Assembly (NCBI GenBank): GCA_010015655.1
Contig: ML976658.1
Span: forward strand, 387,787 to 451,786
Direction of reading: 5' to 3'
DNA length: 64,000 nt
From: Bimuria novae-zelandiae CBS 107.79
Taxonomy: Eukaryota > Ascomycota > Dothideomycetes > Pleosporales > Didymosphaeriaceae
In this document: piece by piece, positions 46,301 to 57,367 of the stretch
Position numbering within the stretch: the stretch's first letter is position 1
Layout of the letters: each line of letters starts with the position of its first letter
Notes under the pieces: model-generated
What the model saw: the letters and a program-made list of their open reading frames with translations, nothing else
What the model was told of the DNA's origin: nothing
Database searches by the model: none
Made by a program: the position numbers and the translations under genes

Positions 46301-46835
46301 TTAGCCTTATTTCTTAGGCGTTAATTACACTAATCTAGGGCTATAGAGGCTATAGCTAATACTCCTCAAGGCTTTATTAATAGTTTCTTGCCTTCTTAGT
46401 TATAAATATAGGTATCTAAACTTAATTTAGATTAATTTCTTTGCAAGGGCTAGTTTAACCCTATTTTTTTAGGTTAGGCTAAAGATTATATCGTATAAGC
46501 CGTTATTAGATAAGATATATATTTATATTAGTTTTATATAGCTATTAATATTTATTTTTAGTTTGACTACTTTGTGTACGAAGAGTCGCATGCCTCTAAT
46601 ACTAATAACCTCTTATAGATAGGGTAAGTTTTTGCGCTATAGATAGGCTTTTATTATAAGTTCTTTTTATATCAATCTAAAGGTTAAATATCTTAAATTA
46701 ATTATTATTAATATAAATATAATGTTATTAATAAGCAAGTATACGATTACTAGTATTAAGTCTAGCTATAGCCTTTAAAGGTTATTAAAACTTATCTTTT
46801 ACCCTTTTCTTGCTTTTATCTCTTAGCGGCGACTA

Positions 46836-47256
46836 TGTTAGGATCTGGGATCCCAGGAAGGCTGTGCCGGTTTTGTACTTAACCCCTTATGTTATTCGCT
46901 ATGAATGACTGGTCATTTCGCGACTATGCCGCATGGCGCTAAGTCATGTGACTGCTCTGTAGAGAGCGCTCGCCAAAGAACGCTCGACAGAGAGCGCTCG
47001 CCAGCGAGCAGTCTAGGACATGTATAATAGGAACGCGATGGTAGTCTTCTACTATTATATTTAACCTATTTACTAATCTATTATTTAGATTTAACTTAGG
47101 CCCTTATTAATTTAATTATACTATACACGCTTTTAACTCTAATACCTTATTAATATGCGTAATCTAATAATACCTCTTTTATCTATATTACTAATACTTT
47201 TACCTAAGAACTAATCTTTACTCCTAAGGGACTAGCTATCTTATTGGAATTTAATA
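46836..47256 (+). repeat. 5' LTR of Gypsy-1
   Basis: 421 bp, TGTTAGGATCTGGG to GGAATTTAATA. It has one 28-bp unit (AGAGAGCGCTCGCCA type, near 46970-47000) more than the 3' LTR. Its first 200 bp show little RIP. Confidence 0.93.
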
Positions 47257-47499
47257 TCTTAAACACCCTTAATATAAGCGTTAACGATACCTTTTTTACT
47301 AACACGATAGATATATAAATAGATACTTTTAAAAGAATAGGTATTATTATACCTAAAGAAGGAATAAAGAGCTTTTATAAAAAGCCTAACTTCGTCTACG
47401 GCGAACGTAATTACACGGAACTATAAATATTGTAACTTAACCTATACTTTTATAGAATAAAAAAAGAATAAGAAGATATAAACAAGCCTATATTTACTT

Positions 47500-48290
47500 C
47501 TACCTATATAAAAGGAGATACTTTTAAATAAATTCGTCCTTACGTTAATTAATATCTAGCTAAAGCTAACATGGAAGACAACGCTATAGATAAGATTATA
47601 AAAAATTATAATATCTTTTACACTAAAATTAAATAATACTTTAGACTTACTAACTAAAAAGCTATCGCTAAACGAAATATCTAATAACTTAAATAAACTC
47701 GTTTAGTAGCTAAATATAAATCTGAATTCCACAAGAACGATAACTAAATTACGTAAAATAATAATAGTCTTATATCTATATTCTAAAAGGGACTAAAATA
47801 ATATATACGCGAAAAACTATTACGTAGTAGAGTAAAAACTAATACCTTAAAAGAACTTATAGTAGAAGTACCTTAAATTAATAATAAATAGTATAAACTA
47901 GAATAAGACCTACGCTAGAACTAAAATAGAAAAGACTATAAACTACTTGTAATAAAAGATAACTATTATAACTTTAAGTAGTAGTTATAGCGGAAAAACT
48001 AAGCTAATTATAGTTACTAACTAATAAAAGGAATCCAGTACTATTAAATTAACGTAATAGAGAAAAGAACAGGAAAGGTAAAAGGCTTTTATAAGTCTAA
48101 ATAAAGACGTACCCTAGATAGAACCTATAAATAAGAGACTGGGACACGACTTTACTATGCATGTAATAAACTAGGCCACATAGTCAGGAACTACAGATCT
48201 AAGAACAAGATTACCAGGCAGCTAAACGTACTAACTATTAATAAGGAAGAAATAACTAACGAAGAATAATAAGTAGTAAACACTATTAAA
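47500..48290 (+). pseudogene. Gypsy-1 gag
   Basis: RIPed nucleocapsid frame with a CCHC knuckle near its end (Y-Y-A-C-N-K-L-G-H-I-V-R-N-Y, where Y marks former cysteines). The same knuckle context, KLGHIxRNxRSKNK, is present in Gypsy-6. Confidence 0.75.
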
Positions 48291-49199
48291 TAAATTAATA
48301 TCTATAATAAAGAATTAGAATAATTAGGGTTACTTAATTTACAACTCTATAAAGATGCATATAAAGATTTAGATAAGGAAAATAAAGAGCTAATATCTTA
48401 ATCTCTTACACCTTACCCTAGCTAGAGTAAACTAGTTACTAGTAATACGATAAATATTTTTAACTTTTTAAAAGAACACTAACTAAGGAAAGGAGACTTT
48501 AGTTTTATAATAATAAAATAATAAAACTATTTAGTAGTATTTTACTATACTTACTAACCTAATTTAGTAAGCAAAAAAGCACGTAAAATGGCAGACTATC
48601 GCTACGCCTACGAGGACCTTAAGAAGAAATACCTAAATAAAAACCTAAACTACAAACTACAGTATGACCTAGACCACCGCAACCCTACGCACGGTACTAT
48701 ACAATAGACCCTCTATAGTGAAGATTAATATACCTTTTACTACTAAGCTAAGGAATATAACTACTTTCCCTAAATATATTACTAATATAAATAGGAGTAG
48801 TTTAACTACCCTATTGCTAATTACAATATTTATCTTTAGGATAAACGTAAAACACGATACTTTTTATACTTTAACTAAGTAATAGACTAAGTAATATTAT
48901 TACTAGTTAATAGAAAATGCGCGTTAGATATGTAGTAAATATACTTACAACCTAACTATAAAAAATATATAAAATAAAAGAAAAAACCCGAATTTAATTG
49001 CATACTAAAAGAGACTATAACTCTTAGGATTAAATTAGTAATAAGGGAAGAGGACGGTAAAGCTTCCCTAAAAAAGGCCTTATAATAGCCTTAGGAAAAG
49101 AATAAAGAAGGACACCTTAAACCTATCAAGCTAGTAATAAAGAAAATGTCTTTTTTAGACCTAGGCTTAGGCGGGAAAATGCCTTTAAAGAAGTAAATG

Positions 49200-52100
49200 C
49201 TACTAATAGTTAGGCATTAATTAAGCTACTAATATAGCTTAAAAAAATATAGATAAAAGCTATGCTAGACTTAGGAGCACAGAAAAGTTATATATTAAGA
49301 AAAGCACTTAATAGAGTAGGACTTTATAAGCGTAAGAAAGCTATACCCTATACTATTTATATTATAAATAGATAACTAATGTCTGGTAAAGTAATAATTA
49401 AATATAAGGTTAAAACTACCCTTACAATATATGGACTCCAGGAATTAATTACCCTTAATATTATTAAGAAAGCTCATCACGATATAATTTTAAAATTACC
49501 CTAGTTAAAAAAGCATAATCCTATAATTAACTAAGAAAAGAAAAAGCTATTCTTTAAGCGCTATAATTATGCACTGGAAGTAAAGCCTACGTATTAATAG
49601 AATATAATAGTAAATAATAGAGCTATTAATAATATAGTCTTGCGACTAAAAGTTAATAAGCACAAAACTAACTTAGCAGACGGTAGTAAGAACTACTAAG
49701 TTATAAAGCATAAGTATAAAGAGAATAGCATACCTCTTAATATCCCTAACAAATATAAAGAATAGAGTTATTTATTTTAGAAAGAGAAAGGAGTAAAAGC
49801 CCTCCTTAAGTATACACACCAAAATTATCGCATTATTCTTAAAGAAGGAAAAATGCTGTCCTTTAGACTACTATATAGATAGAGCAAAAAAGAACTCTAA
49901 TAGACACGCAAATTCCTAAAAAAAAAGCCCTTAAAAGGTAATAGATACGTAAATTAGAATTATTAGCTATATTACCCTTAATATTTATTATAAAAAAGGA
50001 TAGAACACAACGTCCATGCATTCACTATAAGAAGCTAAATAATATAATAATTAAGAATAGATACCTACTACTAAATATATAAGAATCTCGAGACAGGCTT
50101 GGACGAGCTAAGATATTTACATAATTTAACCTATAAGATAGATACTACCTTATATAAATAGTAGCAAGTAATAAGTAGAAGACACCCTTTTAAACCTAAT
50201 ATAGACTATTTAAGTACTAGGTTATGCCCTTTAGACTCACGAACGCACTAGCAACATTTTAAGTAATAATTAATAATATACTAAGAAACTACTTTAATGT
50301 ATTTATAGTTTCTTACTTTAACAACATTCTAATATTCTCTAAGCAAGAAAGAGACTATATATAATACGTATAAATAGTACTATAAGCCCTAGATAGCGCT
50401 AACTTATAATTAAAACTTAAGAAATATAAATTCTATATCACGGAACTAGAGTTTCTAGGACATGTTATTAACACTAAAGGTATTAAAGTAAGTCCTTTAA
50501 AATTTAAGAAAGTAAGGAAGTAAATATTACCTACTAACTTTAAAAAATTAATAGCCTTTCTTAAATTTATTAGATTTAACAGACAATTCATCTCGGACTA
50601 CTTAAGGATTACACTACTACTTACAAACCTTACAAAGAAAGATGGACCCTTTAACTAGATAAAGGAATACGAACAGGCATTTAGGATACTATAAGAAACA
50701 TGTATTACACCACTAGTCCTTATATATTTTTAGAGCTATAAACTATTGCGTATTAAAATAGATATAAGCAACTTGGCGGTTAGAGCATGCGTAAAGCAAG
50801 AAAAGAATAATAAATAGCACCTAATTGCATACTATGCACACAAGTTCACACTAGAAAAGTCACGGTACAAAGTACATAATAAAGAACTACTTGCGATAGT
50901 AAAAGCTATAAAACACTAAAGGATCTATATATATAGCCACTTAGAACTTATAATCTTTATAGACTATAAAAACCTTACACGCTTTACAACTATAAAAGAA
51001 CTAACTTAGTAATAAGTAAGATAGTTAGGGACACTAGGATAATACAAATTTAAAATTATATATACCCTAAGTAAAGAAAATAAACAAGTAGATGCTCTTA
51101 GCAGAATGCATAATAAAGAAGAAAAAGTTAAAATATACTCTATAATACTAAAATAAAACCTTAATAGTTCTCTAAAACTAACGGCTAAACTTAATTAATT
51201 CCTTATACTCACACAGGAAGTACCTAAGGAGCTATAAACTAAATTATATAATAATACCACGATAACCTAGTGTACGGACAACCGGGCATTAGAAAGATAA
51301 TAGAACTTATCTAGCGAAACTATAGCTTTAAAGGAATTAAAGAAGTAGTAACTATATATATCCGCAAATGCGCAGATTGCTAGCGTCATAAACACGCAAT
51401 ATATCTTAAGTATAGAGAGATGTAAGTAATCTAAATCCTTATTATACTATAGGAAGACATCACTATAGACTTTATTATAGAATTATTAAGATTAAAGGAT
51501 CCTGCAACAGGAATCAAATACAACGTAATACTAAATATTATTTATTAATTTACTAAATATATAGAATTAATACTATATTAAAAGATAACTATAGCAAAGG
51601 AACTCGCATTTCTTATCCTAGATTAACTTATACGACACTATAGTATTCTAAAGATAATTATTAGCGATAGGGACAAGCTCTTTACCTTAAACTATTAGAT
51701 AATACTTATAGCACTTATTAGAACGAAACAAAAACTATTAATAGTATATTATTTATAAACTAACGGACAGATAGAACGTACAAATTAGATAATTAAGTCG
51801 TACTTACGCATCTACTGTAATAACCAGAAGAATAACTAAATTTCTTTACTACCTATAGCATAGTTAGCATACAACAATAAGATATTAGCAGTAACAGGAT
51901 TTACACTATTCTATGTAAACCACGGAAGATATTCATATCTCTTTAATTAAATATTTTCTACAGCGATTAGGATAGAAGAAATAATAAATATAGTAGAAAC
52001 TATAAACAAAATACATGCACAACTCTAAGAGAATCTTAAAAAAAGCTTAATAGTAAAGCATTTCCTATATAAACTAAAAAAGAAAAATAGTACCTTAGCT

Positions 52101-52480
52101 AAAGAAGGGGGATAAAGCATATCTACTTATAAAAAATCTTTAAACCTAGAAGAAAAAGCACAAGAAACTAGATTATATTAAAGTTAAACTATTTTTTATT
52201 ATTAAATAAGTATTACTAATTAACTACTAATTAGAACTATCGCTAGACGCGAACATATATCTAGTATTTTATATAAACTAACTTAAACCTATAGATCTTA
52301 AGATACTAGTTAAGATAACCTTCTATTACTAGCCAGAGGAGGAAAACAAATTTAAAGTTAAAATACTCTTAAGATATAAGAAATTTAGATAAGAAGACTT
52401 CTAAGATAATAAGTTTTTATAAGAGTAGTTAGTTAAGTAAAAAGGATACCTATACTTAGAAAATATATAAAAACCTAAAT
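49200..52480 (+). pseudogene. Gypsy-1 pol: protease, reverse transcriptase, RNase H, integrase, chromodomain
   Basis: Protease active site LDLGAQ (normally DSGA) at about 49265. Reverse transcriptase: RPCIHYKKLN, MPFRLTNALATFQ, YFNNILIFS (catalytic aspartates lost) and EFLGHVINTKGIKVSP. RNase H: DISNLAVRACV, YAHKFTLEKSRY, HNKELLAIVKAIKH and VDALSRMH. Integrase zinc region from about 51250 and core to about 52000. A chromodomain-like end (VKILLRYKKFR) follows at about 52350. More than 50 in-frame stops of the RIP type. Confidence 0.85.
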
Positions 52481-52759
52481 CTAAACTTTATAAGAACTGC
52501 TAATAGCTCTTAAAAAAGGCACGAAACAAGATCTATAATTACTACTATTATATAAAAGTAATAAAAGAAAACTTTAATAAAAATAAAACTTATAACATAG
52601 TAATAATTAACGCACTAAGGAACTAGGACAAACCTAAGAAACTATTAAAAAAGAATTAATAAACTTATATAAAGCCTATATACCAAAGACAAAGGTTAAG
52701 GCACTAAGGATATCTTATCTAATAAACCTAATATCGCCTATATAGCAGGTAAATACCTA

Positions 52760-53060
52760 ACTAAAGCATCTATAGTAGGATAATTAACTACCTTAGTATT
52801 TACCACCTCTCCTTTAGTAGCTAAATTAAATATAAAATATAACGTCTTCTTGCGTGCACGCTCTTTAGCCTACGCTAGTATTTTCTTATCTCTTAATAAA
52901 TAAGAAATAACTATAGCTAATTATTTCTTATCCTCTTTAACCTTCTTCCTATACTCCTCTCGTGTCTTATTTAAAGACGCCTAAGACATATTAACGCACG
53001 GATAACTAAGGTAAACATACTTAGCATACTTTAATCCTAATTTAGGTATAATATAATACT
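52760..53060 (-). pseudogene. Antisense accessory ORF of Gypsy-1, homologous to that of Gypsy-6
   Basis: On the strand opposite to the Gypsy-1 genes, next to the 3' LTR. Translation gives LKYAKYV, then PCVNM, ASLNKT, EYRKKVKEDKK, LLRDKKIL, AKERARKKT and a downstream YPT. These align one to one with LKCSKCI, PCVNL, ASLDKT, KYKKKVDADEK, LLQNKKIL, AKERAKKKA and YPI of the Gypsy-6 antisense ORF, about 40 identities over about 85 positions, including a shared in-frame TAG before ASL. Cysteines of the first CxxC are now tyrosines, as RIP would cause. RIP has destroyed this copy. Confidence 0.7.
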
Positions 53061-53273
53061 CTTAACCTTTAGATTTATACTTAAAATAAAGGTACTTAGT
53101 AATACAATTAGCTTAAAGGATTTTGTTGTATAAATAGAGTTTATAAGTAGTAGACTTAGCAGGTATAGCGACTAACGTTATACTTATAAATATAAAAGTA
53201 AGGTCACGCTTATATAAAAAAAGGTAAAACCTAACACGTAATTTAAGAACAAATCTTAGAAGGGAGGAAATAA

Positions 53274-53666
53274 TATTAGGATCTAAGATCCTAAGAAGGC
53301 TATACTAGTTTTATACTTAACCCCTTATGTTATTTACTATAAATAACTAGTTATTTCGCGACTACGCCGCATGGCGCTAAGTTATGTAACTGCTCTGTAG
53401 AGAGCGCTCGCCAGCGAGCAGTCTAGGACATGTATAATAGGAACGCGATACTAGTCTTCTACTATCGTGTTTAATCTGTTTACTAATCTATCGTTTAGAT
53501 TTGACTTAGGCCCTTATTAATTTAATTATACTATACACGCCTTTAATACTAACACCTTATTAATACGCGTAATCTGTTCATACCCCCTTTACCTATATTA
53601 CTAACACTCTTGCCTAATAACTACTCCTTACTCCTAAGGGACCAGCTATCCTATAGGAATTTAACA
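53274..53666 (+). repeat. 3' LTR of Gypsy-1
   Basis: 393 bp, RIPed start TATTAGGATCTAAG and end GGAATTTAACA, then the GACTA target duplication. Confidence 0.93.
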
Positions 53667-53699
53667 GACTATTACTAGGAGGATCTAGTGTTTTAAATT

Positions 53700-55160
53700 A
53701 ATAAAGGCTATATTAAACTCTTTATTAAAAAATTCCTTAATAGTAGGTATAGCGGCGCGAACTTGGACTAGCTTTATTATAAGTAAAAGTTTATACTACT
53801 TTACGCGGTGTCCCGTATCTCTATAACAAAAATAGGAACTATTCTTTTTATAGGTTTCTATTACCTTGCGTAACACCTACGTGGCTTATTTTTAGATGTT
53901 ACTAGACCTGTATCCTATAGCTCTATCTATTACTTAGTGTCTTTTATCTTAGCTTTGTTAGCTAGATATCCTTCTAGGGTTAGCTTAGGTGGGTTTCTAA
54001 TTTATCTTGTCTAGCGCCCTGCTCTTAGTAGAAAACTTTAGTAATTATAATTTATTTTAAAAAGTTTTTTTTTATTAACTCTTTTTTAGATCCCGTACAG
54101 GTCCTAATTATTGTTTATATTTATTTTAACTATTTATTCCTGTAAGTTATTATAAAGGCTTTAAAAGTGTAATTTTTTTTATTATACTCCTTAGCTTCTA
54201 TAGCGTAGTTATTAAAGTTAAGGTTAAAGTTATAAAGCTTCTAATCTCCTTATTATATTATAAGTAAGTAATTACGCGCGATTGCTTCCGCCAGGTAGTT
54301 ATAAAAGTTATAGTCTAGTAACTCCTAGAGGTTAGCTTTAGTATATTCTAAGTAGTAGTTTAAGTACGTAATTTCCACCGTCACTGCACGTCTTGTTAAT
54401 TAACTAATAATATATTTAGGTATATTTTTAAAGTAGTCCTTATCCTTTAGGAGCTTATATTATATTACTATTCTAAAGTAGTAGTAATCCTATTATTTAC
54501 TATTAAAGTAGGCTAAATTAAGGATATTAGGATAGTAGCTTCTTTCTTAGTTTTAAATAAGCTCTACTATTAATCTCTTTAGTAGCTTTATTTATTAGCC
54601 TACTTTTAATAGCTAATTCGTACCTCTTGTCTTTTAAAACTATTATTATATTATTAGGGGTTTTTACTACTTCCTTACTATTTCTTTAGTTAGTCCTTTT
54701 ACTCTTTATAGTATAGTCTAAAAGGTGTCCTAGAGGTTAATAATTGCTTTAACCTTACTTAAGAATTATTATATTTTATTCTCGTTAACTTCTAATAACT
54801 GAAGTTTAGTTATAAATAGGGAGTGTATCTTTTTATTTCCTTAGCTATTACTTTTTTATAAGCTAATAGCTCGCTGCGCATAATTATTTACGCTAAAACG
54901 TAGACTTTAGTAGAAAGTTTTATTCTTATTTTTATAACATTTTTATTTAGTAAATACAGTCTTACTAGCTTTAAATATCTATTAGGACTCCTTTTTAATT
55001 ACTTGCTAGAGAGGGTTCTATTTTCTTATAGGTGTAGGCGTTGCCTTTATAATATTTATTAATATAAGTCCTTTAACTTCGTGTGCTACTTTATAACTTT
55101 AGTTTATAGTTATATTTAAAATCTACTTATTCCGCGATAGGTAAAAGTAATTAAATTTAA
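53700..55160 (-). pseudogene. Gypsy-2 gag
   Basis: RIPed frame on the minus strand with a nucleocapsid knuckle near 53800 (YFCYRDTGHRVK, former C-x2-C-x4-H). It lies directly after the 5' LTR of Gypsy-2. Its separation from the protease is due to Gypsy-1. Confidence 0.65.
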
Positions 55161-55321
55161 TATAAAAGACTAGGTGCTTAAGGAGCTAAAGGTGCTAAAA
55201 ACATACTTATAAATTTAATAAAGAGTTTAAAGTTAAGCTTTAGGCGTCGAACTTATATATCCAGGGTTTGCATAACTGAGGGTTAAGGATCCGAGGTAAC
55301 AACTTGGCATAGTCTATTATA
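55161..55321 (-). repeat. 5' LTR of Gypsy-2
   Basis: 161 bp, TATAAAAGACTAGGTGC to CTATTATA, followed by the GATTT target duplication. Confidence 0.88.
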
Positions 55322-55326
55322 GATTT

Positions 55327-56460
55327 ATTTATTTTAGCTCCCCCTTATAGTCTTAATTAGCTTTTTTACTTTATAAATACTAATATAATTAATAATTATC
55401 TCCTTTTATTGCGTATTAATTATAAATATAGTAGCTTTTATAGTATTAATTATAAGGCCTGCCTTTATAAGATCCTCGCGAGAGATATACTTATATTATA
55501 TAAGCTACTATTTTTGTAGTATTTTAGATTAGTAGTAAAACTACCTTTTTATTTTAGCTAGATTCTTCTAGTAGACGTAACGCTAAGGGGACTATTATAA
55601 TAAGTAATAATTATACTATATTATGGCTATATTTATAAGCTTATAGCGTTAGATAGCGTCTACTTAATAGTTAAAGTTAACTTTTATAGGAGTGCCTTAT
55701 ACAAGGATAATAATATTATACTTATAGTTAATTATCGTGGTATTTAGCTACTTAAGTATTTACTATTTATAGTTAAGCTAGATATTAGCCTCTTTTAAGA
55801 GCTTATTGTCAATAATAAGGTTATAATAACCTATGTTATAAAGGATAAAGTAAGTAGTAAAGTAATAGTTATTTAATATTAGGTTAGCTTAGAAGTACTT
55901 GTTTACTTATTTATTTAGTTAACTATTATATCCTGCTAAGAGAATAGCTTTTATATTCTTAATAAATATCTTAAGCCCCTTTTTAATTATATAAAGGTGC
56001 TTAAAGTAGACTAGGACATAGCCACCTATGCTAGTATTAATAAAGCTTTTTAGTTTAATTTTACGACTATTAGTTAAAATATAATAACATATAATAAAAG
56101 CGCTTTCGCTGAATAGGATACTTTATAAACCTTTCTTTATCTTAAACTTTTTATTTTTTTATAGTACATTAAAGTACTTAGCTTATTACTATATTATTTT
56201 TTACAAATATTTTACACAGATATAGGCTAAGTTCTTTAATATATTATATAAAGAAAAAGTTTAATATAAAAAGTAATTTAAATATCCTACTCCTTACTAA
56301 GGTTTTTTTTAAGTATCTAAATTTTGTTACTGTTTTAAGAAATTATTAAAACAATAATATTAAAGAAAGGTAAAATACTAGATTTATTTTTATACAACTT
56401 TAGTTAGAAGAGTTTCTATTAAAAGTAGCTCTATATAAAGTTATAAGGCTTTAAATTTAC
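55327..56460 (-). pseudogene. Gypsy-7 relic, part 1: protease region, 5'-truncated
   Basis: Minus-strand coding-like frame with stops read as glutamine: GYYNLIIDNKLLKEANIQLNYK (protease-like) near 55800, and further segments down to the Gypsy-2 insertion. No gag or LTR is present; the element ends abruptly at the GC island at about 56460. It is also cut at its other end (about 13190), so it is a relic without termini. Confidence 0.6.
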
Positions 56461-57367
56461 AAAGTTCCTTTGATTTTCCTAGCAAAAAGCGGCGCGCTGA
56501 CTGTCGCGACGCACTGACTGTCTCAGCACGGTAAAAGGGCTGCTACGTAAGCTAAGCCCATGGCATCTTGGACAAATCGACTGAACCTCCAAACCCATTG
56601 TCGAAGTTGCAATAGCCAAGTAAACATTTTGCCTCAGGAAACCAATCACGTCTGCCTGCCCGTGTGACAGTGCTGGGCATCCTAGCCACCGCGTGGCTGC
56701 CTTTTCAGGATCCAGCAACCCCTCTGCTTGGACAACCGTCCCCAAGAACTAACTTATAGCACAGATTTGCAATATGACAGGCACATTTTTGAGCCGGTTG
56801 GTTCTGCCCTGCATGCCCGCGTTCGACGTCCCTCCCAATCCTTTGGTCCGGTCACCAGAGGAAGCTCCTTTCGTAGGCGGCTTCTTGCACTGCCATTCTT
56901 GGGGCCCAAAGTACATCATCGCGGGCTGCGCGAAGAAGAGAATAAGTCATCGAAAAAGAGGGCTTCGAATAGTTGATGTGGTAAAACGAACGAACGTTGT
57001 CTCGATGGGCGCCCTAGCAGCCAAAGACTGGGGAGAGGTGCTACAGACCAACGGACCAAACATACAGTTCCATTAGGATTCCATCTTATCGGGGCAGATC
57101 GCCGTGACATAGGAATGATTTCGGTTGCTACTTTCCCCAGACCCCAAGCCTTGGATGGCGCCTTCCGCTCGAGCGATGTCAACAACGTGCCTCCAAGACT
57201 CCGTAGCCATGGCACGTCTGGCATCCCCGTGCGGTAGACAGCATGGCCGATCCAGCTATATAAAATCGCAAGACGTTTCCAATGACCTGTCTGGGCCCCA
57301 ACCAGTTCATACTCTTTCTATCGTACCGCAAAGCCACCCTTGAAGTGCTCATCTTGACTGCATCATT
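56461..57367. promoter_or_regulatory. Upstream region of the Dal5-type MFS gene
   Basis: The sequence changes sharply from RIPed AT-rich to GC-balanced at about 56460. Short frames on both strands (56479-56745, 56774-57076, 56916-57224) have no family resemblance. The promoter of the next gene is presumably here. Confidence 0.5.
57256..57265 (+). promoter_or_regulatory. TATA box of the MFS gene
   Basis: CTATATAAAA, 103 bp upstream of the ATG at 57368. Confidence 0.55.

Larger units (their letters stand above)
46836..53666 (+). mobile_element. Gypsy-1 chromovirus, complete but RIPed, with antisense ORF
   Basis: LTRs 46836-47256 (421 bp) and 53274-53666 (393 bp), perfect GACTA duplication (46831-46835 and 53667-53671), total 6831 bp, inserted between gag and protease of Gypsy-2. 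Plus-strand order: gag with zinc knuckle (about 48153-48195, KLGHIVRN), a frame from ATG 48590, protease (49263, LDLGAQ), reverse transcriptase (49980-50470; YFDDIL now YFNNIL at about 50311-50334), RNase H (50740-51120), integrase (51250-52000), chromodomain-like end (52330-52480), an antisense ORF (52760-53060) and a purine tract AGAAGGGAGGAAATAA. The LTR start TGTTAGGATCTG and gag knuckle resemble Gypsy-6. Confidence 0.93.
40399..55321 (-). mobile_element. Gypsy-2 retrotransposon holding Gypsy-1 and two solo LTRs
   Basis: 161-bp LTRs at 40399-40559 and 55161-55321 with a perfect GATTT duplication (40394-40398 and 55322-55326). Net length is about 7.4 kb. On the minus strand: gag with a zinc knuckle (53700-55100; YFCYRDTGH near 53800), then after Gypsy-1 protease (46306-46830), reverse transcriptase (about 45000-45700; SLANALSMFQQYIN near 45440), RNase H (about 44700), integrase (43300-44200), and about 2.7 kb more sense coding-like sequence before the 3' LTR. 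Inserted in Gypsy-7. A related 3' fragment is at 5094-6530. Confidence 0.88.

Noticed and set aside
56479..57224. Several short frames upstream of the MFS gene, tested as the missing 5' half of the truncated DHA2 transporter
   Set aside because: None shows transmembrane helices or DHA2 motifs, so they are not the lost half.
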